Positions 1 through 10,958 are shown, counted from the stretch's first letter. The stretch is 64,000 bases of DNA from Bifidobacteriaceae bacterium (GCA_022651005.1 JALCQD010000001.1:124001-188000); one strand, 5' to 3'. A program made the numbers and translations. The notes: a model not told the origin generated them from the letters alone.

Positions 1-95
1 ACACGGCCCACGAAGTCGCCAACAGCGTCGGCGTCTTCTGCGGTTTCAACGGCTATCGTCCGTGCGATGGCTTCTGGATTCGGTTTCTCTGGCAC
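1..95 (-). CDS. DUF3027-like protein, N-terminal fragment (runs off window)
   Basis: An open frame enters from the left edge on the minus strand and reads MPEKPNPEAIARTIAVETAE and on to DFVGR. I chose GTG at 95 because an in-frame stop lies only about 50 bp upstream and no ATG is available; a weak GGATAAG lies just before the GTG. The N-terminus and its place beside a cold-shock-domain gene recall the bifidobacterial DUF3027 family, whose function is unknown. Only about 31 codons are visible, so the family call rests on recollection of the N-terminus and on synteny. Confidence 0.5.
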   Translation of the reverse strand, partial: MPEKPNPEAIARTIAVETAEDADAVGDFVGR

Positions 96-151
96 TTGCT
101 TATCCAATCGATAATTGCAATCAGTCGTAACGCTGCGTGAAATCAGTCACG

Positions 152-541
152 TCAGTCTTGAACGTCGAAATCGTCGGCGACAACTCGCAGCATGGCAGCG
201 AGTTTGCGCGCCTCGTTGGCAGAGGGATAGTGATGGCGTCGCAGCCCATTGCCTGCGGAATCAAGCAACTTAATGAGATCCTCCACAATGGCCGCCATGT
301 CATCGGCCTGAGGACGCGTCGCGCGCACCACCGAGGGTGCAGGCCCCAGCACCTTCACGTCGAGCGCCTGAGGGCCCTTACGACCATCGGCCTCCGAGAA
401 TTCAACCTTCGCACCCTTGCGCAGCGTACTCACACCTGCAGGAAGCGCGCTGACGGGCAGGAAGACGTCCCGACCGTCGTCACTTGTGATGAAGCCGTAC
501 CCCTTCTTTGCGTCGAACCAACGTACCTTACCGCTAGGCAT
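152..541 (-). CDS. cold-shock-domain protein with C-terminal extension
   Basis: This 129-residue protein begins with a canonical cold-shock domain (about residues 1-66). It carries the RNP1-like segment KGYGFITSDDGRDVFLPVSAL, which binds single-stranded RNA or DNA. Ordinary CspA proteins end near residue 67. Here about 60 more residues follow, mostly helical and charged, including EDLIKLLDSAGNG and NEARKLAAMLRVVADDF. AGAGGTG just upstream is a good ribosome binding site for the ATG. It lies directly upstream of the DUF3027-like gene on the same strand and probably shares its transcript. The extension's role is unknown; it could mediate dimerisation or partner binding. Confidence 0.85.
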   Translation of the reverse strand: MPSGKVRWFDAKKGYGFITSDDGRDVFLPVSALPAGVSTLRKGAKVEFSEADGRKGPQALDVKVLGPAPSVVRATRPQADDMAAIVEDLIKLLDSAGNGLRRHHYPSANEARKLAAMLRVVADDFDVQD

Positions 542-679
542 ATCAACACCTCTTAGTTCATGTATTGTTCAGTCGCGCACGCCCTCAATGACATACGCGC
601 AAACGGTTTCGAAAACCACTCTCATCTACTTTACCCATATTCGGTGACACGCGCGCATTGAGTCATGCGCGAAACCCCA

Positions 680-2620
680 CTAATGACGCGGCTGAGATGA
701 TTCCGGGCGCGTCGCTGAATTATCATGAACAGCCCCGGTTGGAACAGTCGCCGTAATGTCCCGCTTCCCCGCGTCTGCAGCACCTGCGGCATCACTGCCA
801 GCACCAATGCTGCCAATGCTGCCGCCCAAACCCAACGGCATCTTATCTGTCACAACGTCCTTGGCCGTCATCGCCTTGGTCTTGATCTCGACGCTTCCGC
901 CAAATCTCGTGGGAAGAGGCAAACCGATGTTGATGGTGAGGCCTCCATGCGGAGTCTGCGTGGCGCAGATGAATCCCGAATGGGCCTTGACCACGGACTT
1001 CGCAATGGCCATGCCCAAGCCCGTGCCACCCTTTTCGCGGGCACGCGACGCGTCCGCGGTATAGAAGCGCTCAAACAGCTGTCCCAGCGCCTCTGGCTTG
1101 ACTCCCGGGCCGTGGTCGGCGAAGCGGATAAAGGCGTATGCCGTGCCGACGCCAGTAGAACCGGCAACCTCAATGGCGTTGATGAATTCGCCGAGAGACT
1201 GCGGATTCGTCCCAAGTTCCGCAAGGTGAGCGGGATCCATGGCCGCTTTCACCACGTTGAGCGAAATCTGCACGGGCGAATCGTCCGGAGTGTAGCAGTG
1301 AATGTTGCCCACAATGTTCGTGAAAACCTGCCGCAGGCGCGTGGAATCGGCAATCACCGTCACCGGAGCAAGCGGCTTCTCCTCGAACTGAGCGAGCGCA
1401 ACCCGCGTGCGCGAACCCGACTGCACACCCACAACGCCGGGCTTAATCGCCAAACTACCCATGGTGACGGGCCTGTGGGGATCCAGAGCGTGCAAGTCCT
1501 CGCCGATATCTGCCAAAACAGTGTCAAGACGCACGTTCTTGGTGACGTCTGCTCCCCTGCCCTCGTCAAGGCGAGCCAGGCTCAGCAAATCTTCCACCAG
1601 CGAAGCCATACGAGTGCTGGACGTCTCAATGCGCCGGATCGCCTCGTCGGCGCGGTCAAGTGCCCCCGGCGAGTTACGCTGCATGCGATACAGCTCTGCA
1701 TAGCCGTGAATGGCGGCAAGCGGCGTCCGCAGCTCGTGGCTGGCGTCAGACACAAACCGCTTCATCTTGTTGGTGCTGTTCTCTTGCTCCTTGAAGCTCT
1801 GTTCAATGCGCGCCAGCATGATGTTCAGCGAGGACGAAAGCGAACCGACCTCCGTGTTCTCGGGCGCGGCGGGAACACGCATCGACAGATCACCGGCGGC
1901 TATCTTTGCCGCGGTTTTCTCGATGCGCTTCAGCGGTGCAAGCGTACGCGAAATGGCGATGGTTCCCAGTGCCATGGCGAGCGCCAAAATGAGGAATCCC
2001 ACTACGAGGAAGTATCTCGTGACGGCACCCGAGGTGTCCATGGCGTCAGACAGCGAAAGTCCTATGAAGAAAACACCTTGGGATCCGTCGTCGTCTGCCA
2101 CCCAGCGCAACGCCACTACGCGCCACGGAGAGGTGCCTGAACTCGATGTCGCCGTGCCAGTCGTCTTCCCCGTCGTGGTGTCGAGGGACGCCACGGTCTT
2201 GGAGGCTACCGTAGTTGGCGTATTGATCTTGATGCTGCCCATGGAACCCGAGGGCGGCAGGTTCGGTATTGTCACCGATCCTGTTCCGTGCGAGGTAGGG
2301 ATAAGCGGAGTCTTCACAACGTCGTAGTTGGCGTCACGAATTTGAAGAAAGTAATCGGTGGGCGTGGAGCCACGGTCCGAAAGCTGATCGATGTTGTTGA
2401 TGACCAGTTGAGATTGACGTATGAGCTGCGAGTCCGTGCGATCGAGCATATACGTCCAGATGAGTTGACGCGTCGTGAATGCGGCTACCGAAAGACCCAC
2501 CGTGAGCAGAATCAGAAGAATCGACACGAGACGCGACGAGAGGGGCACGGCGTCCAATTTGCGCATCGTCTTGCCCCACAGCGACGTACTTGACGCCTTT
2601 TTCGTGGTTTTTGTCTTCAC
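680..2620 (-). CDS. two-component sensor histidine kinase
   Basis: A 646-residue membrane histidine kinase. A first transmembrane helix lies near residues 30-50, an extracytoplasmic sensor region at about 51-200, and a second helix at about 200-222. HAMP follows, then the HisKA domain with the phospho-acceptor His in SDASHELRTPLAAIHGY (about residue 294). The HATPase domain shows RLRQVFTNIVGNI (N box), FADHGPGV (G1) and GTGLGMAIAK (G2, near 530). The C-terminal ~70 residues are low-complexity. The layout matches the actinobacterial TrcS/TcrY-like group. A GTG start is used, with AGGAT upstream. The response regulator gene lies 120 bp upstream on the same strand, so they form a pair. The signal is not evident. 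Confidence 0.9.
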   Translation of the reverse strand: MKTKTTKKASSTSLWGKTMRKLDAVPLSSRLVSILLILLTVGLSVAAFTTRQLIWTYMLDRTDSQLIRQSQLVINNIDQLSDRGSTPTDYFLQIRDANYDVVKTPLIPTSHGTGSVTIPNLPPSGSMGSIKINTPTTVASKTVASLDTTTGKTTGTATSSSGTSPWRVVALRWVADDDGSQGVFFIGLSLSDAMDTSGAVTRYFLVVGFLILALAMALGTIAISRTLAPLKRIEKTAAKIAAGDLSMRVPAAPENTEVGSLSSSLNIMLARIEQSFKEQENSTNKMKRFVSDASHELRTPLAAIHGYAELYRMQRNSPGALDRADEAIRRIETSSTRMASLVEDLLSLARLDEGRGADVTKNVRLDTVLADIGEDLHALDPHRPVTMGSLAIKPGVVGVQSGSRTRVALAQFEEKPLAPVTVIADSTRLRQVFTNIVGNIHCYTPDDSPVQISLNVVKAAMDPAHLAELGTNPQSLGEFINAIEVAGSTGVGTAYAFIRFADHGPGVKPEALGQLFERFYTADASRAREKGGTGLGMAIAKSVVKAHSGFICATQTPHGGLTINIGLPLPTRFGGSVEIKTKAMTAKDVVTDKMPLGLGGSIGSIGAGSDAAGAADAGKRDITATVPTGAVHDNSATRPESSQPRH

Positions 2621-2740
2621 TAGTTCGGTAGATCCTGTCGACTCTTAGATGGTGACGCTGCCGGAATGTCTCATCACTGTGCCTCACATATTATGGTGTG
2701 CATTCCGGTGCACGTCAACAGTTTTGGTCCCAGTAAGCTC

Positions 2741-3490
2741 TCAGTCGGTCGAGCCCTGTTCTTCTCGCGGAGCTCGAATCATGTATCCGATGCCACGCTT
2801 CGTCTGAATGAGTGGAGTCACCTTCTTCTTGGCGCCGTTCTCGTCTCTCACCTCAACGCCGTCAATCTTCTTCCTCAAATAAGAGATGTACGACTCGACG
2901 ATAGCAGCGTCCCCGCCCCAGTCGTACTGCCACACATGATCGAGAATCTGAGCCTTGCTCAAGACCCTGCCTTCGTTGTCCATGAGGTACCGCAGAAGTT
3001 TGTACTCGGTGGGGCTCAGGTCAATGATTTCTCCGGCCCGAGTGACGTCATGAGAGTCCTCATTGATTTCAAGGTCCGCCACCTTGATGATGGGATCCGC
3101 CTCGCCTTCCTGGCGAGTGCGACGCAGAATGGCGCGAATGCGTGCCACCACTTCCTCGAGGCTGAAGGGCTTGGTGACGTAGTCGTCGCCGCCCACTGTG
3201 AGGCCCATGACCTTGTCCTGTGTGTCGTCTCGTGCGGTGAGGAAGAGCACTGGGGCATCGACGCCACCCTGGCGAATACGACGAGTCACCGTGAAACCAT
3301 CGATATCGGGGAGCATAACGTCCAGCACCACGAGATCGGGTTTCGTTTTCTCGATGACTTCGATGGCCTCGGAGCCCGTAGCTGCCGACACCACCTCAAA
3401 GCCGGAGAAATGGAGGGATGCCATGAGCAGTTCGCGAATGGATGGTTCGTCGTCGACCACAACGATAGTTGCCTCAATTGATTGACTCAT
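2741..3490 (-). CDS. OmpR/PhoB-family response regulator
   Basis: A 249-residue DNA-binding response regulator. The receiver domain (about residues 8-120) has the acidic pocket in VVVDDE, the phospho-acceptor Asp in LVVLDVMLPDIDG (about residue 57), the Thr in LFLTARDD and the Lys in DDYVTKPFS. The C-terminal winged-helix domain (about 140-240) reads DLEINEDSHDVTRAGEIIDL, then LSPTEYKLLRYLM, and ends in TKRGIGYMIR. The cognate kinase follows downstream on the same strand. Targets are not visible from the sequence. Confidence 0.93.
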   Translation of the reverse strand: MSQSIEATIVVVDDEPSIRELLMASLHFSGFEVVSAATGSEAIEVIEKTKPDLVVLDVMLPDIDGFTVTRRIRQGGVDAPVLFLTARDDTQDKVMGLTVGGDDYVTKPFSLEEVVARIRAILRRTRQEGEADPIIKVADLEINEDSHDVTRAGEIIDLSPTEYKLLRYLMDNEGRVLSKAQILDHVWQYDWGGDAAIVESYISYLRKKIDGVEVRDENGAKKKVTPLIQTKRGIGYMIRAPREEQGSTD

Positions 3491-3548
3491 GATTTAAGAG
3501 TGCCTTCTCATCCTGTAGATTTCCTGAGAAACGTCTGTAGAGTGTATG

Positions 3549-4451
3549 CTACTTGTCTTTTTCGCCACTGATTTCGCTCACAGCGGGAGTGGGATGCTCA
3601 CTTTCGTCGGCTTCCGCGGAATCTGCAGAGTCCGCAGAGTCCTCACTGGCCTTTGCTCCACGATTCTTGACATGGCCGCGACGCGCGTGATCAGAAGGCG
3701 CCGCATGCCGACGGCGGGTTTTCCGCTTGCGCAGGTAGCGCAGCACAAGCCACGCAATAAGAGCAGCAAGGGCAAGGCCCGCCACGATGGAGCCGATGAG
3801 AATTGCCCTCCTCATGGGTGCAGAATCAACGTCCGCCTTCTTCGTCTCGATGGCGTCCGCCAACGCGATGGCAGACCCAGACCAGTCCGGGGTCTTGTGC
3901 TTGATGATCGGATCCACCGCCGCCTGCGACAGCGCGTCGACCGTGCTCTGATTGCGCAGCCACGCGTCGGAGTTCTTCGACACCACAACGGCCAGATTGC
4001 CATCTTCGGAGGCGACGGCCAGCATGACGGTGTTCTTAGCAGGACTGAGAGACTCAAGCTGAGCGGAGGCCCATTTTGCCGGCTTCTCTTTGGTATCGAA
4101 CGTCGCCAGATACAAGAGAGTCAGCGTCACACCCGTTTTGGATTTCACGTCATCCATGGCGTCGCTTACCTTGCCGACGTCACCACCGAGGAGATTTTCG
4201 GTGTCTGTGATGTTGGTGGAAATTTCGTCCGCGGCCATGGCTGCACTCGGAGCAGCAAAGAACCCGACGGCGAGAACAACCGCAAGCACCATGGAAAAAA
4301 TAATTGAGAGGGTTTTCGGAACCACGCCACGTTCCGTATCCGTCAGAAAATCCACACCGTTGGAATGACGGCTCTGCGAGTCACTTAAATCACATTCGAC
4401 CACAGGGGCCTGTTTTTGCGACATCATGGACTGGAGTGACATATCTTTCAT
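3549..4451 (-). CDS. TPM-domain membrane protein
   Basis: The protein has a signal-like hydrophobic segment (SMVLAVVLAVGFFAAPSAAM) that ends at AMAADE. It is followed by a TPM-type domain (about 120 residues; TLLYLATF and AKNTVMLAVASEDGNLAVVV are typical). Next come a transmembrane helix (ILIGSIVAGLALAALIAWLV), a basic stretch and an acidic repeat-like tail rich in ASEDSADS. TPM proteins are extracytoplasmic membrane-anchored domains, linked in some species to photosystem repair or phosphatase activity; the role here is unknown. The frame is open up to 4544, overlapping the divergent WXG100 gene. I start at ATG 4451, but no clear ribosome binding site decides it, and a start even closer to the signal peptide (GTG of GVDFLTD) is possible. 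Confidence 0.75.
   Translation of the reverse strand: MKDMSLQSMMSQKQAPVVECDLSDSQSRHSNGVDFLTDTERGVVPKTLSIIFSMVLAVVLAVGFFAAPSAAMAADEISTNITDTENLLGGDVGKVSDAMDDVKSKTGVTLTLLYLATFDTKEKPAKWASAQLESLSPAKNTVMLAVASEDGNLAVVVSKNSDAWLRNQSTVDALSQAAVDPIIKHKTPDWSGSAIALADAIETKKADVDSAPMRRAILIGSIVAGLALAALIAWLVLRYLRKRKTRRRHAAPSDHARRGHVKNRGAKASEDSADSADSAEADESEHPTPAVSEISGEKDK
4393..4442 (+). promoter_or_regulatory. upstream element shared with the second WXG locus (copy 1)
   Basis: CATTCGACCACAGG followed by a short GC segment, a T run and CATCA(T/C)GG...GAGTG recurs at 14313, with 14 identical bases and then a patchy match over about 50 bp. Both copies precede WXG-type genes. This copy lies about 90 bp upstream of the gene at 4533. 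It may be a promoter or regulator site; that is inference. Confidence 0.4.
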
Positions 4452-4532
4452 CGTAATCAAAGACCGTGAGATATTTCGAGACTTTGAGGTTGTTCCGAAC
4501 ACAACATGCAAAACACATGAAAGTAGGTTGAA

Positions 4533-4826
4533 ATGTCGACTCAATATCAGGTTGACCCCGCCCAGATAGCTGCGTCAAGCGCGGCCGTCAGCTCCTCCAT
4601 CTCCTCCATTCGCAGCGCGGTGAACGGTATGTTTTCCAATCTCACCCAGCTGCAAAGCGTGTGGAGAGGCGGGGCGGCAAGCCAGTTCACGCAGGTGAGC
4701 GAGCAATGGCGCGCTGCCCAGCAGCAGATGGAGAGCTCACTCGAATCGATTCAGAACGCGCTCACCCAGGCATCAAACGTCTACTCAGATGCGGAGATGC
4801 AGGCGAGCAGACTTTTTGCACACTGA
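4533..4826 (+). CDS. WXG100 (ESAT-6-like) protein
   Basis: A 97-residue helical-hairpin protein. It has the central turn QSVWRGGAASQF (W-x-G class) between two amphipathic helices and ends in a helix with YSDAEMQASRLF, consistent with the C-terminal YxxxE-type export signal of type VII secretion substrates. Length and layout match EsxA-like proteins exported by EccC/EssC ATPases. No secretion ATPase gene is seen in this window, so the exporting machine must be elsewhere. The ATG is preceded by AAAGTAGG. A strong hairpin follows the stop. A WXG-like relative lies at 14374. Confidence 0.9.
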   Translation: MSTQYQVDPAQIAASSAAVSSSISSIRSAVNGMFSNLTQLQSVWRGGAASQFTQVSEQWRAAQQQMESSLESIQNALTQASNVYSDAEMQASRLFAH

Positions 4827-4849
4827 TTCCCCGCCGCGCCAAAACACAA

Positions 4850-4879
4850 GGAACCCCGATCCTTTCGGACCGGGGTTCC
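4850..4879. terminator. hairpin terminator between WXG100 gene and groEL
   Basis: GGAACCCCGATCC pairs with GGACCGGGGTTCC across a 4-nt loop with one mismatch. It lies between convergent genes and can serve both strands. Confidence 0.8.
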
Positions 4880-4925
4880 CGTTACTTACTGCTTACTCCC
4901 AACGTTACAACGTCAGGTGTTCAGA

Positions 4926-6677
<1,752 letters not shown>

Positions 6678-6742
6678 TTACCGTGATCTTCTTGCCTCTC
6701 GGCATAACCTCATGCCTGATCGAGGACTTTCACGCAAAACAA

Positions 6743-6772
6743 AAGAACCCACGGTATAAGCCGTGAGTTCTT
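6743..6772 (-). terminator. terminator of cspA
   Basis: AAGAACTCACGG pairs with CCGTGGGTTCTT (one mismatch, 6-nt loop), followed on the minus strand by TTTGTTTTG. It lies just downstream of the cold-shock gene. Confidence 0.8.
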
Positions 6773-6800
6773 GGGAAATCTCTAACGTAGAGAGTTCGAA

Positions 6801-7004
6801 TCAGATCTTGGTGACCTTGGTGGCCTGGATGCCCTTGGGGCCCTGCTCGGATTCGTACTCAACCTTGTCACCCTCGTCGAGGCTGCGATAGCCATCGGAC
6901 TGGATAGCAGAGTAATGAACGAAGATATCCTCGGAGCCGTCTTCAGGAGTAATGAAGCCGTATCCCTTGGTCGCGTTGAAGAACTTAACGGTACCGGTTG
7001 CCAT
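6801..7004 (-). CDS. cspA: cold shock protein, CspA family
   Basis: A 67-residue single cold-shock domain that binds single-stranded nucleic acid and destabilises RNA structure. [20 protein letters not shown] and then [14 protein letters not shown] contain RNP1 (KGYGFI) and RNP2 (DIFVHY) with their aromatic residues. Length is exactly that of the family. AAGGAAG and TTAGGTTA precede the ATG. It is a compact gene with its own terminator. A long leader (about 7005-7130) upstream could carry cold-responsive structure, but I see no defined element there. Confidence 0.95.
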   Translation of the reverse strand: MATGTVKFFNATKGYGFITPEDGSEDIFVHYSAIQSDGYRSLDEGDKVEYESEQGPKGIQATKVTKI

Positions 7005-7159
7005 AATTAACCTAACTTCCTTAATAACTGGACCGCACGAGCGAATTGCTGTTGCCCTTCAAAAACCTGTACGGTCAGCAGTCCCTATGGTACCCACTTG
7101 TAAATACAAACACACCGGATACTTGCGTTAATTCTTCGTGAAGACTTTGCCCACCCGCA

Positions 7160-7873
7160 TCACTGGGTGACGTACATCACCGCGACCGAGGACGAGATGG
7201 TAGACGCCTGTGTCACAGTGCTGATGCCCAGTTTCGATGCAACGTCTTTGGCAGTAGCCTCATCGGCGGCGGTCTTGTACCACACCACGTTGGCGCTCGG
7301 TTTGGTGCCGCTGGGGTTTCTCGCGCTCACATTGGTGTAACCGGCAGACTTGAGCGTGGCGGCCTTCGTCCCGGCGAATCCCGTGACATTGGTGGACAAG
7401 CCGTTGTACACAATGACGGACTTGGAGGTGTCGGCCTTCTCCGCTGCTGACGTCGAGGACGAATCAGAATCAGAAGAAGAGGTATCCGATTTACTTGCAT
7501 CCGTGGAGTCGGACGAGGAATCGCTTGACGTAGAAGAATCCGACGATGAGTCTGTGGAATCACTTGACGACGAGTCCGAGGCATCAGACGAATCCGTCGA
7601 CGTGCTCTTCTTTGAAGACGACGAGGAGGACGTTCCCGACGATTGCGAGGTGGAGGTCGAAGCGGTGGTGGAACCGGAGAGGAGCTCGCGCCCCTTGCCG
7701 CTCATCCACAGCCAGGTTCCGGCCGCGAGCGCGACCGCCACGATCAGAGTGATGAGGAATGGCAGGAAGCGCGCGAGCCAACTGCGCTGCCCGCGATGCA
7801 GGCCAATGGGACCTGCCGGAGGATTCTCAAACTCATCCCTCACCGGTGTCTCATTCGTTTGGTTGTCAGCCAT
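7160..7873 (-). CDS. LytR_C-domain single-pass membrane protein
   Basis: A 237-residue protein. A cytoplasmic N-terminus is followed by one transmembrane helix (WLARFLPFLITLIVAVALAA, about 31-52). A long Ser/Asp-rich linker (about 65-145, with many SDSSSDS-type runs) leads to a C-terminal LytR_C-like domain (VIVYNGLSTNVTGFAGTKAA, then KSAGYTNVSARNP and VVWYKTAADEATAKDVASKL). This domain is common at the end of actinobacterial cell-envelope proteins, including LytR-CpsA-Psr ligases, but no LCP catalytic domain is present here. The linker suggests a spacer crossing the cell wall. Precise role unknown. Confidence 0.8.
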   Translation of the reverse strand: MADNQTNETPVRDEFENPPAGPIGLHRGQRSWLARFLPFLITLIVAVALAAGTWLWMSGKGRELLSGSTTASTSTSQSSGTSSSSSSKKSTSTDSSDASDSSSSDSTDSSSDSSTSSDSSSDSTDASKSDTSSSDSDSSSTSAAEKADTSKSVIVYNGLSTNVTGFAGTKAATLKSAGYTNVSARNPSGTKPSANVVWYKTAADEATAKDVASKLGISTVTQASTISSSVAVMYVTQ

Positions 7874-8090
7874 GCTGTCCGCCTCTCATCACATGTCACG
7901 CCCGCAAGGTCCGGGAGAACCGCACAAACGCACACGCCATCGATTTCTTTCTATCGCGATTCTAGCGACCCTCTTGCACAAGCGGGGTGAAAAATGATGG
8001 AACCAGCACATAATCGGGATAAGTGAGATTGCCTGCTTGATAACGGGACCACCTCCCCCTACGGCACGTGCCCTATTACAGTTGTGAGCC

Positions 8091-8831
8091 ATGGCAGAAC
8101 GCAAAGCTCTCAGCGAATTGATGGATCCCCAGTGGGCTCAGGCCCTCGCACCGGTCGAGCCGACCATTCGGCACATGGGCGATTTTCTTCGAGGCGAGAT
8201 TGCCGCTCGGAGGCCCTACCTGCCCGCAAACGAAAACATCTTCCGCGCCTTTTCCACGCCGATGGACAAGGTCAAGGTCCTCATCGTGGGCCAGGACCCC
8301 TACCCCACTCCGGGAAATCCCATCGGCCTGAGCTTCGCAGTGGATCGCAATGTGCACCCGCTGCCGGCAAGCCTACGCAACATCTTCACCGAACTTGTCG
8401 ATGATTGCGGAATCCAACCTCCAGACAACGGCGATCTCCGCCCCTGGACCGCGCAGGGCGTCATGCTGCTCAACAGGTGCCTCACCGTGTCCGTCGGCCG
8501 GCCCGCAAGCCACAGAGGTCAGGGCTGGGAGACCGTCACCGAACAAGCCATCAAAACCCTCAATGCACGAACGGACGCCAGCGGGAAACCTCTTCCGCTC
8601 GTAGCGATTCTGTGGGGGCGGGACGCGAGGAACCTCAAGCCGCTCCTCACGCACGCCACCATCATCGAATCGGCACATCCCAGCCCCCTTTCGGCCCGTC
8701 ACGGTTTCTTCGGCTCTCATCCCTTTTCCCGCGCCAATGCGGCTCTGCAAGCTCAAGGCGCCACCCCGGTTGACTGGTCCATTCCGCCGCTCGCCGCCGA
8801 ACCTCAGGTCAGCGATATCCCGAGTTTCTAA
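8091..8831 (+). CDS. ung: uracil-DNA glycosylase
   Basis: A 246-residue family 1 uracil-DNA glycosylase that excises uracil from DNA as the first step of base excision repair. The water-activating loop [20 protein letters not shown] (about residues 64-83) holds the catalytic Asp, and [18 protein letters not shown] (about 198-215) is the DNA-intercalating loop with the catalytic His. Length fits the family. The divergent neighbour is the LytR_C gene. The MoxR operon starts 58 bp downstream on the same strand and has its own possible promoter. Confidence 0.97.
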   Translation: MAERKALSELMDPQWAQALAPVEPTIRHMGDFLRGEIAARRPYLPANENIFRAFSTPMDKVKVLIVGQDPYPTPGNPIGLSFAVDRNVHPLPASLRNIFTELVDDCGIQPPDNGDLRPWTAQGVMLLNRCLTVSVGRPASHRGQGWETVTEQAIKTLNARTDASGKPLPLVAILWGRDARNLKPLLTHATIIESAHPSPLSARHGFFGSHPFSRANAALQAQGATPVDWSIPPLAAEPQVSDIPSF

Positions 8832-8889
8832 GCACCCTGTTCCGCCATTTTCCCTGCAATCTCCCACCCATGCCGTTAAAGTGGAGCGC

Positions 8890-9984
8890 ATGGCTCTTTT
8901 TCCACCAGTACCTCAATCAACCGGCATATCTCGTTCCTTCGATGCCTCAGACGCTGCCTCACACGGCACAGCACCGCAGCTTTCCTCAAACGACATGAAT
9001 CGCGCCAAGGATCTCACGGCGCGCCTGCGGCAGCGCTTCTCGGAAGAAGTCGTGGGCCAGAAGATGCTGCGCGAATCACTGATCACCACACTGGTGGCGG
9101 GCGGCCACGTTCTCATTGAATCGGTTCCAGGCCTCGCAAAGACTACGGCGGCTCAGACGCTCGCCCAGTCCGTTTCCGGGACTTTCAAGCGCGTGCAGTG
9201 CACGCCCGATCTCATGCCGTCGGATCTCGTAGGCACTCAGGTCTTCGATTTCGCCACGCAAAAGCTCGTGACTCAAATCGGCCCCATTCACGCAAACTTC
9301 GTGCTGCTGGACGAAATCAACCGCTCAAGCGCGAAAACCCAATCCGCCATGCTCGAGGCAATGGCGGAGGGCGCCACAACGATTGGCGGCGAGCGCATCG
9401 GACTGCCGCAGCCGTTCATGGTCATCGCCACGCAGAACCCCATTGAGGAAGAGGGCACATACAACCTTCCCGAGGCTCAGATGGACCGTTTCTTCATGAA
9501 GACCGTCATGAGCTACCCCACCGATGAGGAGGAGGAAGACATCCTCCGTCTCATTGCGCAGCGCGGTACTGACACACCATCCACTACTCCGCAGGCCACC
9601 GCTGCTCGCAATGCCCAAAAGATCGACATCTCCGACATCGAGTTCCTGCGTACCTCAGCGCGGCAGGTGCACGTGTCCGAGCAGATCATGAAGTATGCGG
9701 TAGATATTGTCTCAACCACCCGCGGCGCCGGAACTCGCCCCATCAAGGGCCTGGCGCAACTGGTCCGCTTGGGCGCCAGCCCCCGCGCCTCCATCGCTCT
9801 CGTGCGTGTGGGTCAGGCCTTCGCCCTCATGAACGGACGCGACTACGTGATCCCCGAGGATCTCAAGATGTTCGCGCATGAAATCCTGCGTCACCGCATC
9901 CTGCTGACCTTCGAGGCCATGGCGGACGGCGTGAGCAGCGACGACATCGTGGACAACGTTCTTGAGGTGGTCCCCGCCCGATGA
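8890..9984 (+). CDS. MoxR-family AAA+ ATPase
   Basis: A 364-residue MoxR-type ATPase. Such proteins act as chaperones that mature or insert cofactors into VWA-domain partners. It has VVGQKMLRESLITTLVAGGH, a Walker A variant (ESVPGLAKTTAAQTLA; the usual GxxGxGKT is relaxed as in MoxR proteins), Walker B VLLDEINRSSAKTQSAMLEA, and sensor 1 VIATQNPIEEEGTYNLPEAQ. I start at ATG 8890; the frame is open further up, inside ung. First gene of a tight operon: the next gene overlaps by 4 bp. TAAAGT lies 7 nt before the ATG, so a leaderless start is possible, although GGAG is also present. Confidence 0.93.
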   Translation: MALFPPVPQSTGISRSFDASDAASHGTAPQLSSNDMNRAKDLTARLRQRFSEEVVGQKMLRESLITTLVAGGHVLIESVPGLAKTTAAQTLAQSVSGTFKRVQCTPDLMPSDLVGTQVFDFATQKLVTQIGPIHANFVLLDEINRSSAKTQSAMLEAMAEGATTIGGERIGLPQPFMVIATQNPIEEEGTYNLPEAQMDRFFMKTVMSYPTDEEEEDILRLIAQRGTDTPSTTPQATAARNAQKIDISDIEFLRTSARQVHVSEQIMKYAVDIVSTTRGAGTRPIKGLAQLVRLGASPRASIALVRVGQAFALMNGRDYVIPEDLKMFAHEILRHRILLTFEAMADGVSSDDIVDNVLEVVPAR

Positions 9985-10958
9985 GCGATTCCGCATCATC
10001 CGTCGCATGGGATCAAACTGACCAGGACCGCGCTGATTCGATTCGCACACGCATCGAATTGTTCGGTTCCAGACTCAGCCTGCCCATCACTCGCAAGGCT
10101 CTCGGAGCGCTGGAGGGCGAGCACAGCTCCCTTCAGCGTGGGCATGGCTACGACTATCTCGACTTGCGTATTTACCAGCCCGATGACGAAGCTCAGCTCA
10201 TTGACTGGAAGGCCTCCGCGCGCAGCGGACGTCCCATTGTGGTCAACAAGCAACGTGAGGTGACCTCGACGGCATGGCTGCTGCTAGACACGAGCTCACA
10301 GATGCTCGGAACGGCAGAGGGCGGCCAGGAGAGCCTGCTCGACATCGCCGCCAACGCACTGCGCATGTTCGCGCTGCTGAGCCTGAAGAGGTCGGACGAC
10401 ATCTCGTTGGTCATGGGAGATTCGCGCGCCATCACTCGCCTCCCATTCTCTGGCGGGTATGCCAAGTTTGACCGTCTGCTCGATCAGCAATTGGCAGCTT
10501 TGGAACCCGCTCCACGCAATCTCACGTCATTGCTCGAATACGCCAGCAGGATTCAAGGGAAAAACAGCCTCATCGTGATTGCAAGCGACGACACCGCGAT
10601 GAGCGAGGAACACGCTGACCTCATTCGCGTCATCTCACAGAACCATCCTCTGGTCTTCATTGCGGCCACTCCGCTCAACCCCTTCACTCCCAGCCTCACC
10701 GGAGTCCAAGATGCAGGCACGGGGAAGAAGATGCCTGCTTTCCTGCGCACGCAGGAGGCTGAGGACGCCGTGAGTACGCGCCGTGAATTCCTCGCCACGA
10801 ACTTCGAGCACCAGTTGGCCCGCAGCGGGGACACCTTGCTGCGCGCTGGCTCGAGCGACACTATGCTCACCACTTTCACCCATCTCATCTCCACACGCCT
10901 GCGCGGCGCACGCCCCCGGACGGCGAGCCTGCTGCCTCGGCTCCAGGAGGCCATGTAA
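9981..10958 (+). CDS. DUF58-domain protein
   Basis: A 325-residue protein with the DUF58 signature: GHGYDYLDLRIYQPDDEAQL, then IDWKASARSGRPIVVNKQRE, in which RxYxxxDxxxxIDW is the family core. A VWA-like C-terminal half follows. DUF58 proteins are regularly encoded after MoxR ATPases with VWA proteins; their molecular role is not established. It overlaps moxR by 4 bp and the next gene starts immediately after its stop, so translation is probably coupled. No signal peptide is seen. Confidence 0.88.
   Translation: MSDSASSVAWDQTDQDRADSIRTRIELFGSRLSLPITRKALGALEGEHSSLQRGHGYDYLDLRIYQPDDEAQLIDWKASARSGRPIVVNKQREVTSTAWLLLDTSSQMLGTAEGGQESLLDIAANALRMFALLSLKRSDDISLVMGDSRAITRLPFSGGYAKFDRLLDQQLAALEPAPRNLTSLLEYASRIQGKNSLIVIASDDTAMSEEHADLIRVISQNHPLVFIAATPLNPFTPSLTGVQDAGTGKKMPAFLRTQEAEDAVSTRREFLATNFEHQLARSGDTLLRAGSSDTMLTTFTHLISTRLRGARPRTASLLPRLQEAM

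Noticed and set aside
652-671. Small hairpin CGCGCAT/ATGCGCG downstream of the histidine kinase
   Set aside because: Seven base pairs only and no T run on the transcribed side; too weak to call a terminator.
725-2140. 471-codon plus-strand open frame
   Set aside because: Antisense to the clear histidine kinase; composition reflects high-GC codon bias and no domain is recognisable.
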